In this document: positions 33,668-42,138 of the stretch, piece by piece | How the letters are laid out: the number at the start of each line of letters is the position of its first letter | How positions within the stretch are numbered: the first letter of the stretch is position 1 | Assembly: GCA_903903925.1 (NCBI GenBank) | Contig: CAIVAU010000036.1 | Span: 1 to 43,759 of the forward strand | Length of the DNA stretch: 43,759 nt | Origin: an uncultured cyanobacterium | GTDB lineage: Bacteria; Cyanobacteriota; Cyanobacteriia; Cyanobacteriales; Nostocaceae | Direction: 5' to 3' | Position numbers and translations under genes: made by a program | The notes under the pieces: model-generated | What the model was told of the DNA's origin: nothing | The model's input: the letters and a program-made list of their open reading frames with translations, nothing else | The model's database searches: none

Positions 33668-34546
33668 ATGATGACAACTCCAGAATGCAACCAGGAACCC
33701 GTATGGCTTGTAATTATCCGGCTTTTACGGTGGCATAAACCGGAAGGACGATTAATTCTGATGATTCCTGCCCTTTGGGCTGTGTTTTTAGCAGCTTCTG
33801 GGAAGCCACCTTTACCATTAGTTGGTATTATTGTCTTAGGAACTCTTGCTACAAGTGCGGCTGGGTGTGTTGTCAATGATTTGTGGGATAGAGATATTGA
33901 TCCACAAGTGGAAAGAACACGCGATCGCCCCCTCGCTTCTCGGGCACTTTCTGTGAAAGTTGGTATTGTTGTTGCGATCGTGGCGATCTTATGTGCTGCA
34001 GTTCTTGCTTTCTATCTTAACCCACTCTCATTTTGGTTGTGTGTGGCAGCAGTGCCGGTCATTCTACTTTACCCAGGTGCAAAGCGAGTGTTTCCCGTAC
34101 CGCAGCTTGTGCTTTCTATCGCTTGGGGTTTTGGAGTTTTGATTAGCTGGAGTGCAGTAACGCAAAACCTCTCCCTGGCAACTTGGCTGCTTTGGGGTGC
34201 AACTGTATTTTGGACATTAGGATTTGATACTGTTTATGCTATGAGCGATCGCGCTGACGATTTGCGGATTGGTGTTAATTCCAGCGCTCTATTTTTTGGG
34301 AATTACGCACCTGCTGCTATTGGAATTTTCTTTACTGGTACTGTCTTTTTACTTGGTTGGTTAGGTGTCATTATTCACATTCACTTAGCCTATTGGATTA
34401 GCCTCGCATTTGCTAGTATCGCCTGGTTTTGGCAATACATTCGATTAAGACAACAAGACTTGCCTAACGCTGAGTACGGTAACATGTTTCGGCAAAATGT
34501 GTGGATTGGCTTTATTCTACTTGGTGGGATGATTATAGGGAGTTAG
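33668..34546 (+). CDS. ubiA: 4-hydroxybenzoate polyprenyltransferase (UbiA family)
   Basis: A 292-residue membrane prenyltransferase with 8-9 helices. Two Asp-rich Mg-prenyl diphosphate sites are present: NDLWDRDIDPQVERTRDRPL (about 76-95) and DTVYAMSDRADD (about 187-198). In cyanobacteria this enzyme attaches the solanesyl chain to 4-hydroxybenzoate in plastoquinone synthesis. The second of two adjacent ATGs may be the start. Its last codons, GGMIIGS, are followed directly by a fragment of another gene: the stop TAG at 34544-34546 lies at the boundary of a LOG-family remnant, so the C-terminus may have been trimmed or altered by that rearrangement, but the core is complete. Confidence 0.92.
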   Translation: MMTTPECNQEPVWLVIIRLLRWHKPEGRLILMIPALWAVFLAASGKPPLPLVGIIVLGTLATSAAGCVVNDLWDRDIDPQVERTRDRPLASRALSVKVGIVVAIVAILCAAVLAFYLNPLSFWLCVAAVPVILLYPGAKRVFPVPQLVLSIAWGFGVLISWSAVTQNLSLATWLLWGATVFWTLGFDTVYAMSDRADDLRIGVNSSALFFGNYAPAAIGIFFTGTVFLLGWLGVIIHIHLAYWISLAFASIAWFWQYIRLRQQDLPNAEYGNMFRQNVWIGFILLGGMIIGS

Positions 34547-34680
34547 GTGCAGGTACAGCATCAGAAGTTGCCCTAGCTTTGAAAGGAAATAAGACGGTTA
34601 TTTTGTTAAATGATGACGAAGAAAGTAAAGTTTTCTTTCGGAAATTATCACCGTCGAATGTTTATGTGGTTGAAGGTCAT
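34546..34680 (+). pseudogene. Remnant of a LOG/TIGR00725-family gene
   Basis: In a plus frame overlapping the end of ubiA the DNA encodes GAGTASEVALALKGNKTVIL, then LNDDEESKVFF and LSPSNVYVVE. This is the PGGxGTxxE-like nucleotide-binding core and the tail of LOG/TIGR00725 Rossmann proteins. The N-terminal two thirds and the true C-terminus are missing; the fragment ends where the right arm of the 23-bp inverted repeat begins. A dead gene fragment. Confidence 0.65.
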
Positions 34681-34682
34681 CA

Positions 34683-34705
34683 TTCAGAGGGAGCTCTTAG
34701 CAGGG
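34683..34705 (+). repeat. 23-bp inverted repeat, right arm
   Basis: Perfect inverse of 31720-31742. It begins immediately after the LOG-gene remnant and is followed by a CCCACGG/CCGTGGG hairpin (34710-34731) and then the kinase-WD40 gene. Confidence 0.85.
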
Positions 34706-34756
34706 GGAACCCACGGCACCCATCCGTGGGATTGGAACATTGACGCCGTGTGTAAA

Positions 34757-36670
34757 ATGCTGATAAAAGAACGCTATCGCTTACTGAAGCAAATTGGTCA
34801 AGGGGGATTCTGCAAAACCTTCCTCGCGGTGGATGAAGGTTCATCTCCTGTAGTTCGTTGTGCCGTTCAACAACTCTGGCTACAAAATCAAACACCTGAA
34901 GTCTTTGAACAAAAAGCACAACGACTCTCGGAGTTAGACCATCCACAAATTCCCACGTTAATAGCACATTTTCAGCAGGATCATCACTTTTACTTAGTGC
35001 AAGAGTTCATTGAGGGAACTAACTTAGCTACCCAAGTGGAGAAGGGAGGAACCTTCAGTGAAACTCAAGTTTGGCAACTTTTAGAAAATTTGTTGCCTGT
35101 TCTCAAGTTTATGGGCGATCACAACATCATTCACTGCGATATTAAACCCAAAAATATCATCCTCAGATCCCCTACTCCTTTTGCAAAGCAAGGCTTAGGA
35201 GAAGATCTCGTCTTAGTTGATTGTGGATCTGCCACACTGGTAAAAACAATGATATCAATCCCTAATAGGGAGACAATAGAACCCAGTATTGGTAGTCCAG
35301 AATATGCTGCACCAGAGCAAGCTATAGGAAAACCTGTATTTGCAAGTGACCTTTACAGCTTGGGTGTGACTTGCATTTACTTACTTACCCAGATTCCTCC
35401 TTTTGATTTATTTGATATTGCTAATAATTGTTGGGTTTGGCGACAGTATCTGCTCACAAATGTTAGCGAAAAGTTGGGGAAAATTCTCGATCATCTCCTG
35501 CAACATCATGTTAGTCATCGCTTTCAATCAGCTGATGAAGTCATGCTAGCAATGGGCATGCCATTTAACATTCCAAATCCAAAATCCAAAATCCAAAACA
35601 AATCTCCGCAATGCCTCCATACACTAACAGGAAATGCGGGTGTATTAGGTAGCGTAAATTCAATTGCCATCAACTCAATCTCCCCATCATTAGGCGGACT
35701 TGGGGGAATCTTAGCCAGTGGACATGATGACAAAACGATTAGATTATGGGATTTAAATACAAAAAAAGTGATATGCACCTTCACTGGACATTCCCAGGCT
35801 GTGAGGTCAGTCACCTTCAGTCCCGATCAGAAAATTTTGGCAACGGCTAGTGATGACAAAACAATTAAATTATGGAACGTTAACACACTTCAGGAAATCT
35901 GTACGCTGTTTGGACACACAAGCGCCGTTAAATCAGTCGCCTTTAGTTCTGATAGTCAGCTACTCGCTAGCGGCAGTTGGGATAAGACAGTTAAAATCTG
36001 GGATGTCAAGACTGGAAAAGAGATTTGTACACTGAGTGGGCATCAATTACAGGTGAGTGCAGTAGCGTTTAGTCCGATCCCCCTTAGCCTCCCTCGCCCC
36101 TTATCCCCACAAAGTGAGAACCCAGAGTCAGCCAGAGGGGAAACCTTTACCCCCCGAAATTCGGGGGACAAAGGGAGGATCATCGCCAGTGCTAGTTTTG
36201 ACAGAACTATTCGCTTATGGGAAATCCCTGCGGCTTTTGAGTCTATGGGAGAAATTCAAACCCGCCGATACACCTTTTCGAGTATCCTCACAGACCATAC
36301 ATGGGCGGTTTTGACAGTCGCCTTCAGTCCTGACGGGAAAATTCTAGCAACTGGTAGCGATGATAACACGATTAAATTATGGGAAATAGACACTGGTCAG
36401 TTAATTTGTACACTTCTAGGACATTCCTGGTCAGTCGTAGCAGTAGCTTTTAGCACTGATGGAGAAAGGCTGATTAGTGGAAGTAGGGACAAGACAGTCA
36501 AACTCTGGAGGATAAGTACAAAACAAGAGATTGCGACTCTCTCTGGTCATGTAGACTCTGTGTCTGCCGTTGCAGTTAGCCCTGTTGCACAACTAATTGC
36601 TAGTGGCAGCAGGGATAAAACAATCAAACTTTGGGAGCTTGTACAACAGCAGGGGGAGTTGATTAACTAA
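34757..36670 (+). CDS. Ser/Thr kinase-like protein with seven WD40 repeats; likely pseudokinase
   Basis: A 637-residue protein starting [17 protein letters not shown]. Kinase part (5-265): glycine loop [19 protein letters not shown] catalytic loop (Asp128, Lys130, Asn133) and DCG for DFG (Asp155). The lysine expected in the 'VIKQL' strand is Gln38 (RCAVQQL), so ATP anchoring is compromised. After a linker come seven WD40 units, enough for a full beta propeller (each ending DKTIKLW-like). Low-complexity inserts are repeat-encoded: [10 protein letters not shown] in the linker, [11 protein letters not shown] in WD1 and about 36 residues after [12 protein letters not shown] in WD4. Related cyanobacterial kinase-WD40 proteins are cytosolic signalling scaffolds. 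Convergent 4-base overlap with PSRP-3. Confidence 0.85.
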   Translation: MLIKERYRLLKQIGQGGFCKTFLAVDEGSSPVVRCAVQQLWLQNQTPEVFEQKAQRLSELDHPQIPTLIAHFQQDHHFYLVQEFIEGTNLATQVEKGGTFSETQVWQLLENLLPVLKFMGDHNIIHCDIKPKNIILRSPTPFAKQGLGEDLVLVDCGSATLVKTMISIPNRETIEPSIGSPEYAAPEQAIGKPVFASDLYSLGVTCIYLLTQIPPFDLFDIANNCWVWRQYLLTNVSEKLGKILDHLLQHHVSHRFQSADEVMLAMGMPFNIPNPKSKIQNKSPQCLHTLTGNAGVLGSVNSIAINSISPSLGGLGGILASGHDDKTIRLWDLNTKKVICTFTGHSQAVRSVTFSPDQKILATASDDKTIKLWNVNTLQEICTLFGHTSAVKSVAFSSDSQLLASGSWDKTVKIWDVKTGKEICTLSGHQLQVSAVAFSPIPLSLPRPLSPQSENPESARGETFTPRNSGDKGRIIASASFDRTIRLWEIPAAFESMGEIQTRRYTFSSILTDHTWAVLTVAFSPDGKILATGSDDNTIKLWEIDTGQLICTLLGHSWSVVAVAFSTDGERLISGSRDKTVKLWRISTKQEIATLSGHVDSVSAVAVSPVAQLIASGSRDKTIKLWELVQQQGELIN

Positions 36671-36966
36671 GCACTACCTGTGAAGGTAACTTCAGGAAAT
36701 TTCAACTGGGCTTCAGCCATCGGGCGATTTCTGCCTTCCTCTTGCCAGTAGTTAATAACTTCTGTCGCTTTATTGAGCAACTCCACCCGATCTACTTCCT
36801 GTATCCAGTGTTTTAACTCTATTTCCTTTTTCAACTCTTCCCAGGCATCATTCCTAGGCCAGAAAAAGTACTTAGTCAAAGGACTTGTGCCTTTGCCCAC
36901 CACTTGATCTACCGCCAAGGCGACGTTCTCATCTAACCACAAAATCTTCAGAATAAACTTTGTCAA
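36667..36966 (-). CDS. Plastid/cyanobacterial ribosomal protein PSRP-3 (Ycf65)
   Basis: A 99-residue small-subunit ribosomal protein: [60 protein letters not shown] and YWQEEGR. It matches Ycf65/PSRP-3 of plastids and cyanobacteria end to end. The start is the TTG at 36966: a GGAGG sits 5 bases upstream and the protein then begins at the conserved residue; a TTG at 37005 would add 13 unrelated residues. Its 3' end overlaps the kinase gene by 4 bases on the other strand. Confidence 0.93.
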   Translation of the reverse strand: MTKFILKILWLDENVALAVDQVVGKGTSPLTKYFFWPRNDAWEELKKEIELKHWIQEVDRVELLNKATEVINYWQEEGRNRPMAEAQLKFPEVTFTGSA

Positions 36967-36971
36967 TCGCA

Positions 36972-36976
36972 CCTCC
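36972..36976 (-). promoter_or_regulatory. GGAGG ribosome binding site deciding the PSRP-3 start
   Basis: GGAGG followed by TGCGA and then TTG on the minus strand. The spacing of 5 bases is ideal and fixes the start at 36966. Confidence 0.75.
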
Positions 36977-37047
36977 GGGATATCCGGGCAATACTCACTT
37001 TGCAATCGCTAATTCTAGCGCAATAACCTACCATCTGGGTAAAATTG

Positions 37048-37170
37048 GGGAGCGGGGGGTGTGGGGAGTGTGGGGAGTGTGGGGGGTGTGGGGGGTGTGG
37101 GGAGATAAACTAGCAACTAGCAACTAACAGGTAACAGGTAACAACTAACAGCTAACAACTAACAACTAAC
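37048..37170. repeat. Two tandem repeat blocks: GGGG(A/G)GTGT nonamers and AACTAAC-type heptamers
   Basis: 37048-37103 contains about five GGGGAGTGT/GGGGGGTGT units; 37111-37170 contains AACTAAC, AACTAGC and AGGTAAC heptamers that run right up to the ATG of the HAD gene at 37172. The HAD gene consequently has no normal Shine-Dalgarno sequence. Confidence 0.9.
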
Positions 37171-37171
37171 A

Positions 37172-37978
37172 ATGAAAGTAATTGTGGTTTTCGATATTGA
37201 TGGCGTGATCCGTGATGTTGGTGGTTCCTATCGGCGAGCGTTAGCAGATACTGTGGAACACTTTACGGGGGGAGCGTATCGCCCAACACCAGTTGACATT
37301 GATCAGCTTAAGTCTGAAGGCATCTGGAATAATGATTGGGAAGCATCCCGAGAATTAATTTACCGTTATTTTGAAACTCACTCCCATTTTCGCGAGCAAC
37401 TGCAATTTGACTACAACGCTATTGTCGCTTTCTTTCAATCACGTTACCGAGGCCCAGATCCCGACAATTGGACGGGATATATCTGCACTGAACCTCTATT
37501 GTTACAGCCTAGCTATTTAGAGGAACTGACTTTGGCTGGGATTCGGTGGGGATTTTTCAGTGGTGCAACTCGTGCTTCTGCTACCTATGTTTTGGAAGGA
37601 CGCCTCTTTTTAAAGTCTCCAGTGCTAATTGCGATGGAGGATGCACCAGGTAAACCAGACCCTACGGGACTTTTAGCCACTGTTCGCTTATTGGAAAATG
37701 AACTTGACAAATCAACAACAGTAGTGTACGTAGGAGATACCGTAGCTGATATGTACACGGTGAAGAAAGCGCAGTCAGTTTTTCCCAGTCGCACTTGGCT
37801 TGGTGTAGGGGTTTTACCCCCTCATGTGCAAGAAACAGTAGCACATCGTGATGCCTATGAACAGACACTGTTCATCGCAGGAGCATCTGTAGTTTTGAGC
37901 AATGTAGAAGAATTGACTCCAGTAAAGATTCAAACATTACTGCATTCAGAGGCTAGATTAGCGAACAAAGTAGACTAG
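37172..37978 (+). CDS. HAD-superfamily hydrolase, TIGR01548 type
   Basis: A 268-residue HAD subfamily IA enzyme. Motif I is FDIDGVIRDVGGSYRRA (nucleophile Asp8 and Asp10), followed by a helical cap (YRPTPVDIDQLKSEGIWNND). Motif II is FFSGATR (about 129-135), motif III the Lys in GKPDPTGL (about 164-171) and motif IV VVYVGDTVADM (about 185-195). This cyanobacterial/archaeal family (TIGR01548) has been linked by name to phosphatase-type activity but I know no defined substrate. The gene starts directly after the heptamer block and ends at a strong terminator. Confidence 0.85.
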   Translation: MKVIVVFDIDGVIRDVGGSYRRALADTVEHFTGGAYRPTPVDIDQLKSEGIWNNDWEASRELIYRYFETHSHFREQLQFDYNAIVAFFQSRYRGPDPDNWTGYICTEPLLLQPSYLEELTLAGIRWGFFSGATRASATYVLEGRLFLKSPVLIAMEDAPGKPDPTGLLATVRLLENELDKSTTVVYVGDTVADMYTVKKAQSVFPSRTWLGVGVLPPHVQETVAHRDAYEQTLFIAGASVVLSNVEELTPVKIQTLLHSEARLANKVD

Positions 37979-37988
37979 CACCATCAAA

Positions 37989-38012
37989 AATAACCCCAAG
38001 GTTGGGGTTATT
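37989..38012 (+). terminator. Terminator hairpin after HAD gene
   Basis: AATAACCCCAA pairs with TTGGGGTTATT, 2-base loop, followed by TTATT. It begins 11 bases after the stop codon. Confidence 0.85.
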
Positions 38013-38081
38013 TATTGGGAAGTTATTGAGTAAAACTCCCAATCACTATATAGTGGCGAATGGAAACGTTTAAGTAACTAA

Positions 38082-38101
38082 GCCCCAGTACAAACTGGGG
38101 C
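38082..38101. terminator. Second GC-rich hairpin, probably terminating the minus-strand glycosyltransferase gene
   Basis: GCCCCAGT pairs with ACTGGGGC around a 4-base loop. Read on the minus strand it lies about 70 bases beyond the glycosyltransferase stop. A clear T run is lacking, so termination is an inference. Confidence 0.55.
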
Positions 38102-38173
38102 ATTCCTTCTGGAAAGAAGCTATTGTACTATTAACTTTTCGATTTTGTCGAGAGCGGGGTCACACCTATGGCA

Positions 38174-39466
38174 CTAACCCGGATATACCGTTAGCGTTTG
38201 AGCCAAGACGGGCTTCCCAGTAGATACAGCCTGTTCTACAATATCAGCAGCTCGATTTACCCCACCTGCTTGACAAATCGCCTCTTTTAATCTGGATGCA
38301 TTCTGTTGATAAGAATCTTCCATCAGTACCCGCTTTATAGCCTTTCTGAGTCTGGGAACGTTTAGGAGGGCTAAGGGTACAGCTTCACCAGCCCCTGTCC
38401 AAACTATACGCGCCGCTACCCCTGGCTGATCGTTGGTGATTGGAATTGCTACTATTGGCACTCCATTGCTTAAGGATTCCAAAGTCGTATTCATGCCTGC
38501 GTGTGTAATGGTGAGAGTGGCTTCCTTGAGGAGTTCCAGTTGGGGCGCATAACCAACAACAAGGGGCGAACCAGGCAGTTCTGGCAGAGATTCTAAGCTA
38601 GCACCGCCACCAAGAGAAATCACTAGTTGAGCATCTAAAGAGTTGCAAGCTTCTGCAATATGTTGGAAAATTTTCAACAGGCGATTTTGTACAGTCCCCA
38701 TTGAGGCATAGATCAACGGTTGCCCAGTCAACTTTTCAGCCGGGAAAGTGGCTGTTTCTCGACCAACTGAACTATGTAATGGCCCTGTAAAATGGAACCA
38801 GTGGGGCAAGTGTTGTCTTGGGAATTCCAATTCGGCAGGCTGTTGACTGATCTGAGCCAGTTGAGAATAGCCTTCATTAAGGTGAGTGAGTGTAGGCAAG
38901 TTCCAATCTCGGCGATACTCATCTATCACCTCCCCGCTTGATTTCGCCAGACTCAGCAACTCGTAAACTGCCCGGTTACGTAGGTGTGCCCACCGAGATG
39001 GATTATAGCGCCAGTTTGTGAAATACGGAGGAATACTATCCTCTCGATTGAGTATGACAGCACTGCAAATGGTAATAAAGGGAATGTCCAAAAATTCTGC
39101 CACAGTTCCGCCTTCTAGTGAAACCTGGTCTACTAACAGTGCCTCTACACCTGTCTCTTTGATTGCAGTCGGGACATCCCGGAGCATAACAGCCGCGTTC
39201 TGCTGAAGCACACTAACAGTATATTGCAATGCCGCAAGTCCGCTGAGTTTTCCTAGGTGAGTCAAATGTTGTGCGATCGCCCCCTGAGGAAACTCAGCCC
39301 TGCCAATTGCCCGAAATTCCAACCCTGCTTTCAGTGTCTTAACTTGAGCATCAAGTACACCGAATAAAGTGACGCGATGACCACGCCCTTGCAGTTCGTG
39401 ACCCAGTGGAAACATGGTGTTCAGGTGCCCAGTTGTTCCAGGACAGATGATGCCGAAGTGAGTCAT
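38174..39466 (-). CDS. GT1 (UGT-like) glycosyltransferase, CrtX-like
   Basis: A 430-residue GT-B enzyme. N-terminus GIICPGTTGHLNTMFPLGHE is the acceptor-side motif of the MGT/UGT family; the C-terminal donor site has IYASMGTVQ (about 238-246), VGYAPQLELL and THAGMNTTLESLSNGVPIVA (about 320-339), the HxGxxTxxE of the PSPG-like box, then PITNDQPGVAARI. Closest in style to zeaxanthin glucosyltransferase (CrtX) and macrolide glycosyltransferases. In cyanobacteria such enzymes may glycosylate carotenoids or other hydrophobic acceptors; the acceptor is not determinable here. Monocistronic. Confidence 0.87.
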   Translation of the reverse strand: MTHFGIICPGTTGHLNTMFPLGHELQGRGHRVTLFGVLDAQVKTLKAGLEFRAIGRAEFPQGAIAQHLTHLGKLSGLAALQYTVSVLQQNAAVMLRDVPTAIKETGVEALLVDQVSLEGGTVAEFLDIPFITICSAVILNREDSIPPYFTNWRYNPSRWAHLRNRAVYELLSLAKSSGEVIDEYRRDWNLPTLTHLNEGYSQLAQISQQPAELEFPRQHLPHWFHFTGPLHSSVGRETATFPAEKLTGQPLIYASMGTVQNRLLKIFQHIAEACNSLDAQLVISLGGGASLESLPELPGSPLVVGYAPQLELLKEATLTITHAGMNTTLESLSNGVPIVAIPITNDQPGVAARIVWTGAGEAVPLALLNVPRLRKAIKRVLMEDSYQQNASRLKEAICQAGGVNRAADIVEQAVSTGKPVLAQTLTVYPG

Positions 39467-39599
39467 AGTAACTGCTTATCATTTATGTCGGCATCGATAA
39501 CTTTATCTAACTAATCAAGGAATGAAAGGGGACTAGGGACACTTCTCAATCTGCTTCGCGTACCAGTTGTAATTGTGGCATGATTATTAATAATAATTC

Positions 39600-41285
39600 T
39601 CAATTAATAGTGAGTTCAGTACGTACAACTCCAGCACGCTGATGATGGGCTGACAGTTTGACTGTGCCACCTTGAGGCGCATATACTACCCATTCTACCT
39701 TAACTCGGTCATTGGTAGGATCTGCATGCCGCCTAATGGGAGATGAGGGCTTATAAGCGCGTCCCTCTAATTGACCTATATCTTCACGCAGCTTACCCAT
39801 CTCTAAACTTCCACCAACGGGCAACTCAATTTCACAGATACAGCCCCGCACCAGCTTTTTCTCTAAGGCTTTTTCAGTGACGTAGGTGGGTAGCCAGCCT
39901 GTGTTATGGATAACCAGTCGCACCCGATAAGTATTCTCACCCAAATTATGAACACTCGCTTCGTAAATCTCTAGGTACGGAGAGATTAATAAGTGCCACA
40001 CTAACCATTCAGGGAAGCGGGCAATTTCCTTCTCCAGAAACTCTGGTGGCGGATTTGACCAAGCATACATAGTATCCCAACCGCCCAGTTCTATTTGACC
40101 AAGTTGGGGATGGTCGAATGGATACCAGTCAATGTAGCCCTTTCCTTCCAGTTGTTCGTCGCTCCAGCGTAGTAGCTTGAAGTCATCTTCTAAGGGGTGT
40201 TCTCGTTGCCAGTCAATATATTTATACTCAGTAATACCCGCTTGGCGCTGAGGACTCCAAACTTCTACTGTCCAACCAAAGACACCTTGGTGTTCATAAA
40301 CCCAGTCATGGAAGGTACCACCGATCACCTGTTTGGGGTGATAGCGGAACTCATGAAATACGGAAATAGCAGGGTATGCGGTTAGTTCAGTACCCTTTTT
40401 GCCGATGCGTTGGTAGGTACGTAAATCGTTGAAAGGTAATTCCTCATCACTTTGATAGGCGTAGGGGCGTAATAAAACACCACTGAAGGTGTGGAAGGAA
40501 AGAGCGCCCGTAATGTTGGGATGAGTAGTCACAAATTGTACCAGCGATCGCACCTCTGGTTCAGATGTAGGATAAGGGCCAGATCCAGTCTGCTCATGCT
40601 CCTGTCGCCACATATCGGGAAAATTGCGGTTTAAGTCTAACCCTTCCTTGGCAGGTTGGACGTGAATCTGGACTCCGTCATAGTTTTCTATACGTCCTTC
40701 TGGCAAGACTCGGTAATACTGACCACCTGTTTCTGTTGGCAGACGTGGGATCAACAGACGTGGTTCAGTGGGACAGATTTTCCAAGCCCCATTAGGATCA
40801 GGAATCCGCATCATCAAAATGCGGCGATCGCCATCGATATCTTCAATCACTAAACCATCATCGCCTTCGTCATCATAGGGATAGGGGCGGGTACTGGAGC
40901 GAATAAATTTCGGCTGATCAGCCAATGCCAACTCAACTCCATCAGGGTTGACACGGGGGCAGATGTAGAAGGTACGGGTGTCTAAACAACGGGTAATATC
41001 TGGGTGGGTTCCGTAGCCCGTAACCAACGTTTGTAGGAGATAGAGGCAGACACTCGATGATGCCACCTCAGCAGCATGGATATTACCATCAACCAAAAGA
41101 GCAGGCTTTTCCTGAGCCGAACCCATGGTAAAATTAGAGACCGTAATCAACCAGATGTCACGCCCTTCATAGCTCTTGCCGATACTTTTTATACTTACAA
41201 GGTGGGGAAATTCCTCAGCATAAGCATGTAGGAGGCGCGTTAAATCTTCATAACGGTAGTATTGATCAAACCGAGCGTCTGGCAT
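39600..41285 (-). CDS. M14-family zinc carboxypeptidase-like protein
   Basis: A 561-residue cytosolic protein (no signal peptide). Residues 5-375 form an M14 domain: zinc ligands His72 and Glu75 in NIHAAEVASS, the third His in LSFHTFSGVLLRP (about 265), substrate Arg in NRNFPDMW and the general-base Glu in WTVEVWSPQ. The remaining 180 residues form a beta-rich C-terminal domain (SVHNLGENTYRVRLVIHNTG) seen in related bacterial peptidases. It probably removes C-terminal residues or acts on peptides with modified ends; the specificity is unknown. Two genes upstream on the same strand belong to the higBA-ABM operon but the 31-base gap leaves co-transcription open. Confidence 0.87.
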   Translation of the reverse strand: MPDARFDQYYRYEDLTRLLHAYAEEFPHLVSIKSIGKSYEGRDIWLITVSNFTMGSAQEKPALLVDGNIHAAEVASSSVCLYLLQTLVTGYGTHPDITRCLDTRTFYICPRVNPDGVELALADQPKFIRSSTRPYPYDDEGDDGLVIEDIDGDRRILMMRIPDPNGAWKICPTEPRLLIPRLPTETGGQYYRVLPEGRIENYDGVQIHVQPAKEGLDLNRNFPDMWRQEHEQTGSGPYPTSEPEVRSLVQFVTTHPNITGALSFHTFSGVLLRPYAYQSDEELPFNDLRTYQRIGKKGTELTAYPAISVFHEFRYHPKQVIGGTFHDWVYEHQGVFGWTVEVWSPQRQAGITEYKYIDWQREHPLEDDFKLLRWSDEQLEGKGYIDWYPFDHPQLGQIELGGWDTMYAWSNPPPEFLEKEIARFPEWLVWHLLISPYLEIYEASVHNLGENTYRVRLVIHNTGWLPTYVTEKALEKKLVRGCICEIELPVGGSLEMGKLREDIGQLEGRAYKPSSPIRRHADPTNDRVKVEWVVYAPQGGTVKLSAHHQRAGVVRTELTIN

Positions 41286-41315
41286 AGTAAAAACACTGTC
41301 GATAAATGCACTTTA

Positions 41316-41609
41316 CTATATTTTCACCTCTTCAAAGTGTTCAACAGTTGGAAATGGCTCATAAAAATGGTGAAGAAGTCTTTTCCACTCTTGATACTCC
41401 GGAGAGTCTCTAAATCCAATGGTATGAGCTTCTAAACTTTCCCATCTCACAAGTAGTAAATATTTGCCTTTAACCTCCATACATTTGTGGAGTTCATGAG
41501 ATGAATATCCATTCATAGACGAAATAATACTGGAAGCCTTTTTGAAAGCAGATTCAAAATCTCCTTCCAAAGCGGGTTTGATATTCAGGAAAGCAGCCTC
41601 TAGAATCAT
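41316..41609 (-). CDS. Antibiotic-biosynthesis-monooxygenase (ABM) fold protein
   Basis: A 97-residue single ABM domain: ILEAAFLNIKPALEGDFESA, then SSMNGYSSHELHKC, a YLLLVRWESLEAHTIGF strand-helix and a SPEYQEWKRLLHHFYE helix. The dimeric alpha-beta barrel fold is used by heme-degrading, quinol-oxidising and signalling proteins; the Cys and His residues here do not identify one. The ATG lies 2 bases after the stop of higA, so it is almost certainly the third gene of the toxin-antitoxin operon. This is an unusual operon partner (see findings). Confidence 0.8.
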   Translation of the reverse strand: MILEAAFLNIKPALEGDFESAFKKASSIISSMNGYSSHELHKCMEVKGKYLLLVRWESLEAHTIGFRDSPEYQEWKRLLHHFYEPFPTVEHFEEVKI

Positions 41610-41611
41610 AC

Positions 41612-42013
41612 TTACAAAAATAGTACAGACGATACATGGAAAAAGTCTCCTAGGGCTTTGGCTTGACTCTTACTAATACCTCTTTTGCCATTGATCACTT
41701 CTGAAGTAATACCTTTAGAACCAAAAATTTCGAGTAAGTCTTTTTGTTTTAGCCCTCGTACTAGCATCAATTCATTCAATATTTCATGAGGAGTTGCAGC
41801 TTGTAACTGATAGTGTTCATCTTCATACTCTTCAATAAGTATTGCTAGCAACTGTAACACTTCAGCTTGTTCTGCTGTCAGGTTATCTCCCAAATCCATG
41901 AGCTTGCTTACCTCACCGAGTAGGCGTTCATACTCTTCTTCTGTGTCAATGGCTCTTGGCAAAGTTTCAGCAAGCAGTTTAATGTATTCCTCTTTATTAA
42001 TTGTGCTAGTCAT
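41612..42013 (-). CDS. higA: HigA-type antitoxin (HTH, COG5499)
   Basis: A 133-residue antitoxin of the long HigA type. The N-terminal helical part (INKEEYIKLLAETLPRAIDT, EEEYERLLGEVSKLM, TAEQAEVLQLLAILIEEYED) contacts the toxin; the C-terminal HTH is HEILNELMLVRGLKQKDLLE followed by GITSEVINGKRGISKSQAKAL. It should bind and neutralise the HigB toxin encoded upstream and repress the operon. An AAGGGG site lies about 9 bases before the ATG. The 125-base gap from higB contains a hairpin. Confidence 0.9.
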   Translation of the reverse strand: MTSTINKEEYIKLLAETLPRAIDTEEEYERLLGEVSKLMDLGDNLTAEQAEVLQLLAILIEEYEDEHYQLQAATPHEILNELMLVRGLKQKDLLEIFGSKGITSEVINGKRGISKSQAKALGDFFHVSSVLFL

Positions 42014-42046
42014 ATAAAATAACCCCTTAGATATCGTTGTTTAATC

Positions 42047-42080
42047 TATGCAGGAACCACTGCTGTTGTGTTCCTACATA
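42047..42080 (-). promoter_or_regulatory. Inverted repeat between higB and higA
   Basis: TATGCAGGAAC and GTTCCTACATA form an 11-bp stem with one mismatch and a 12-base loop. It lacks a T run. It may be a HigA operator for a second promoter in front of higA, or an RNA element that changes the toxin/antitoxin ratio. Confidence 0.5.
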
Positions 42081-42138
42081 GGTCAATGTTCAAAGTTGGT
42101 CAAGAAGACTATTAAATTGGCAATCTCTGAATTTTAGC

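Noticed and set aside
34710..34731. CCCACGG/CCGTGGG hairpin as a terminator for ubiA
   Set aside because: There is no T run and it lies just 25 bases before the kinase start; more likely part of the repeat/rearrangement zone.
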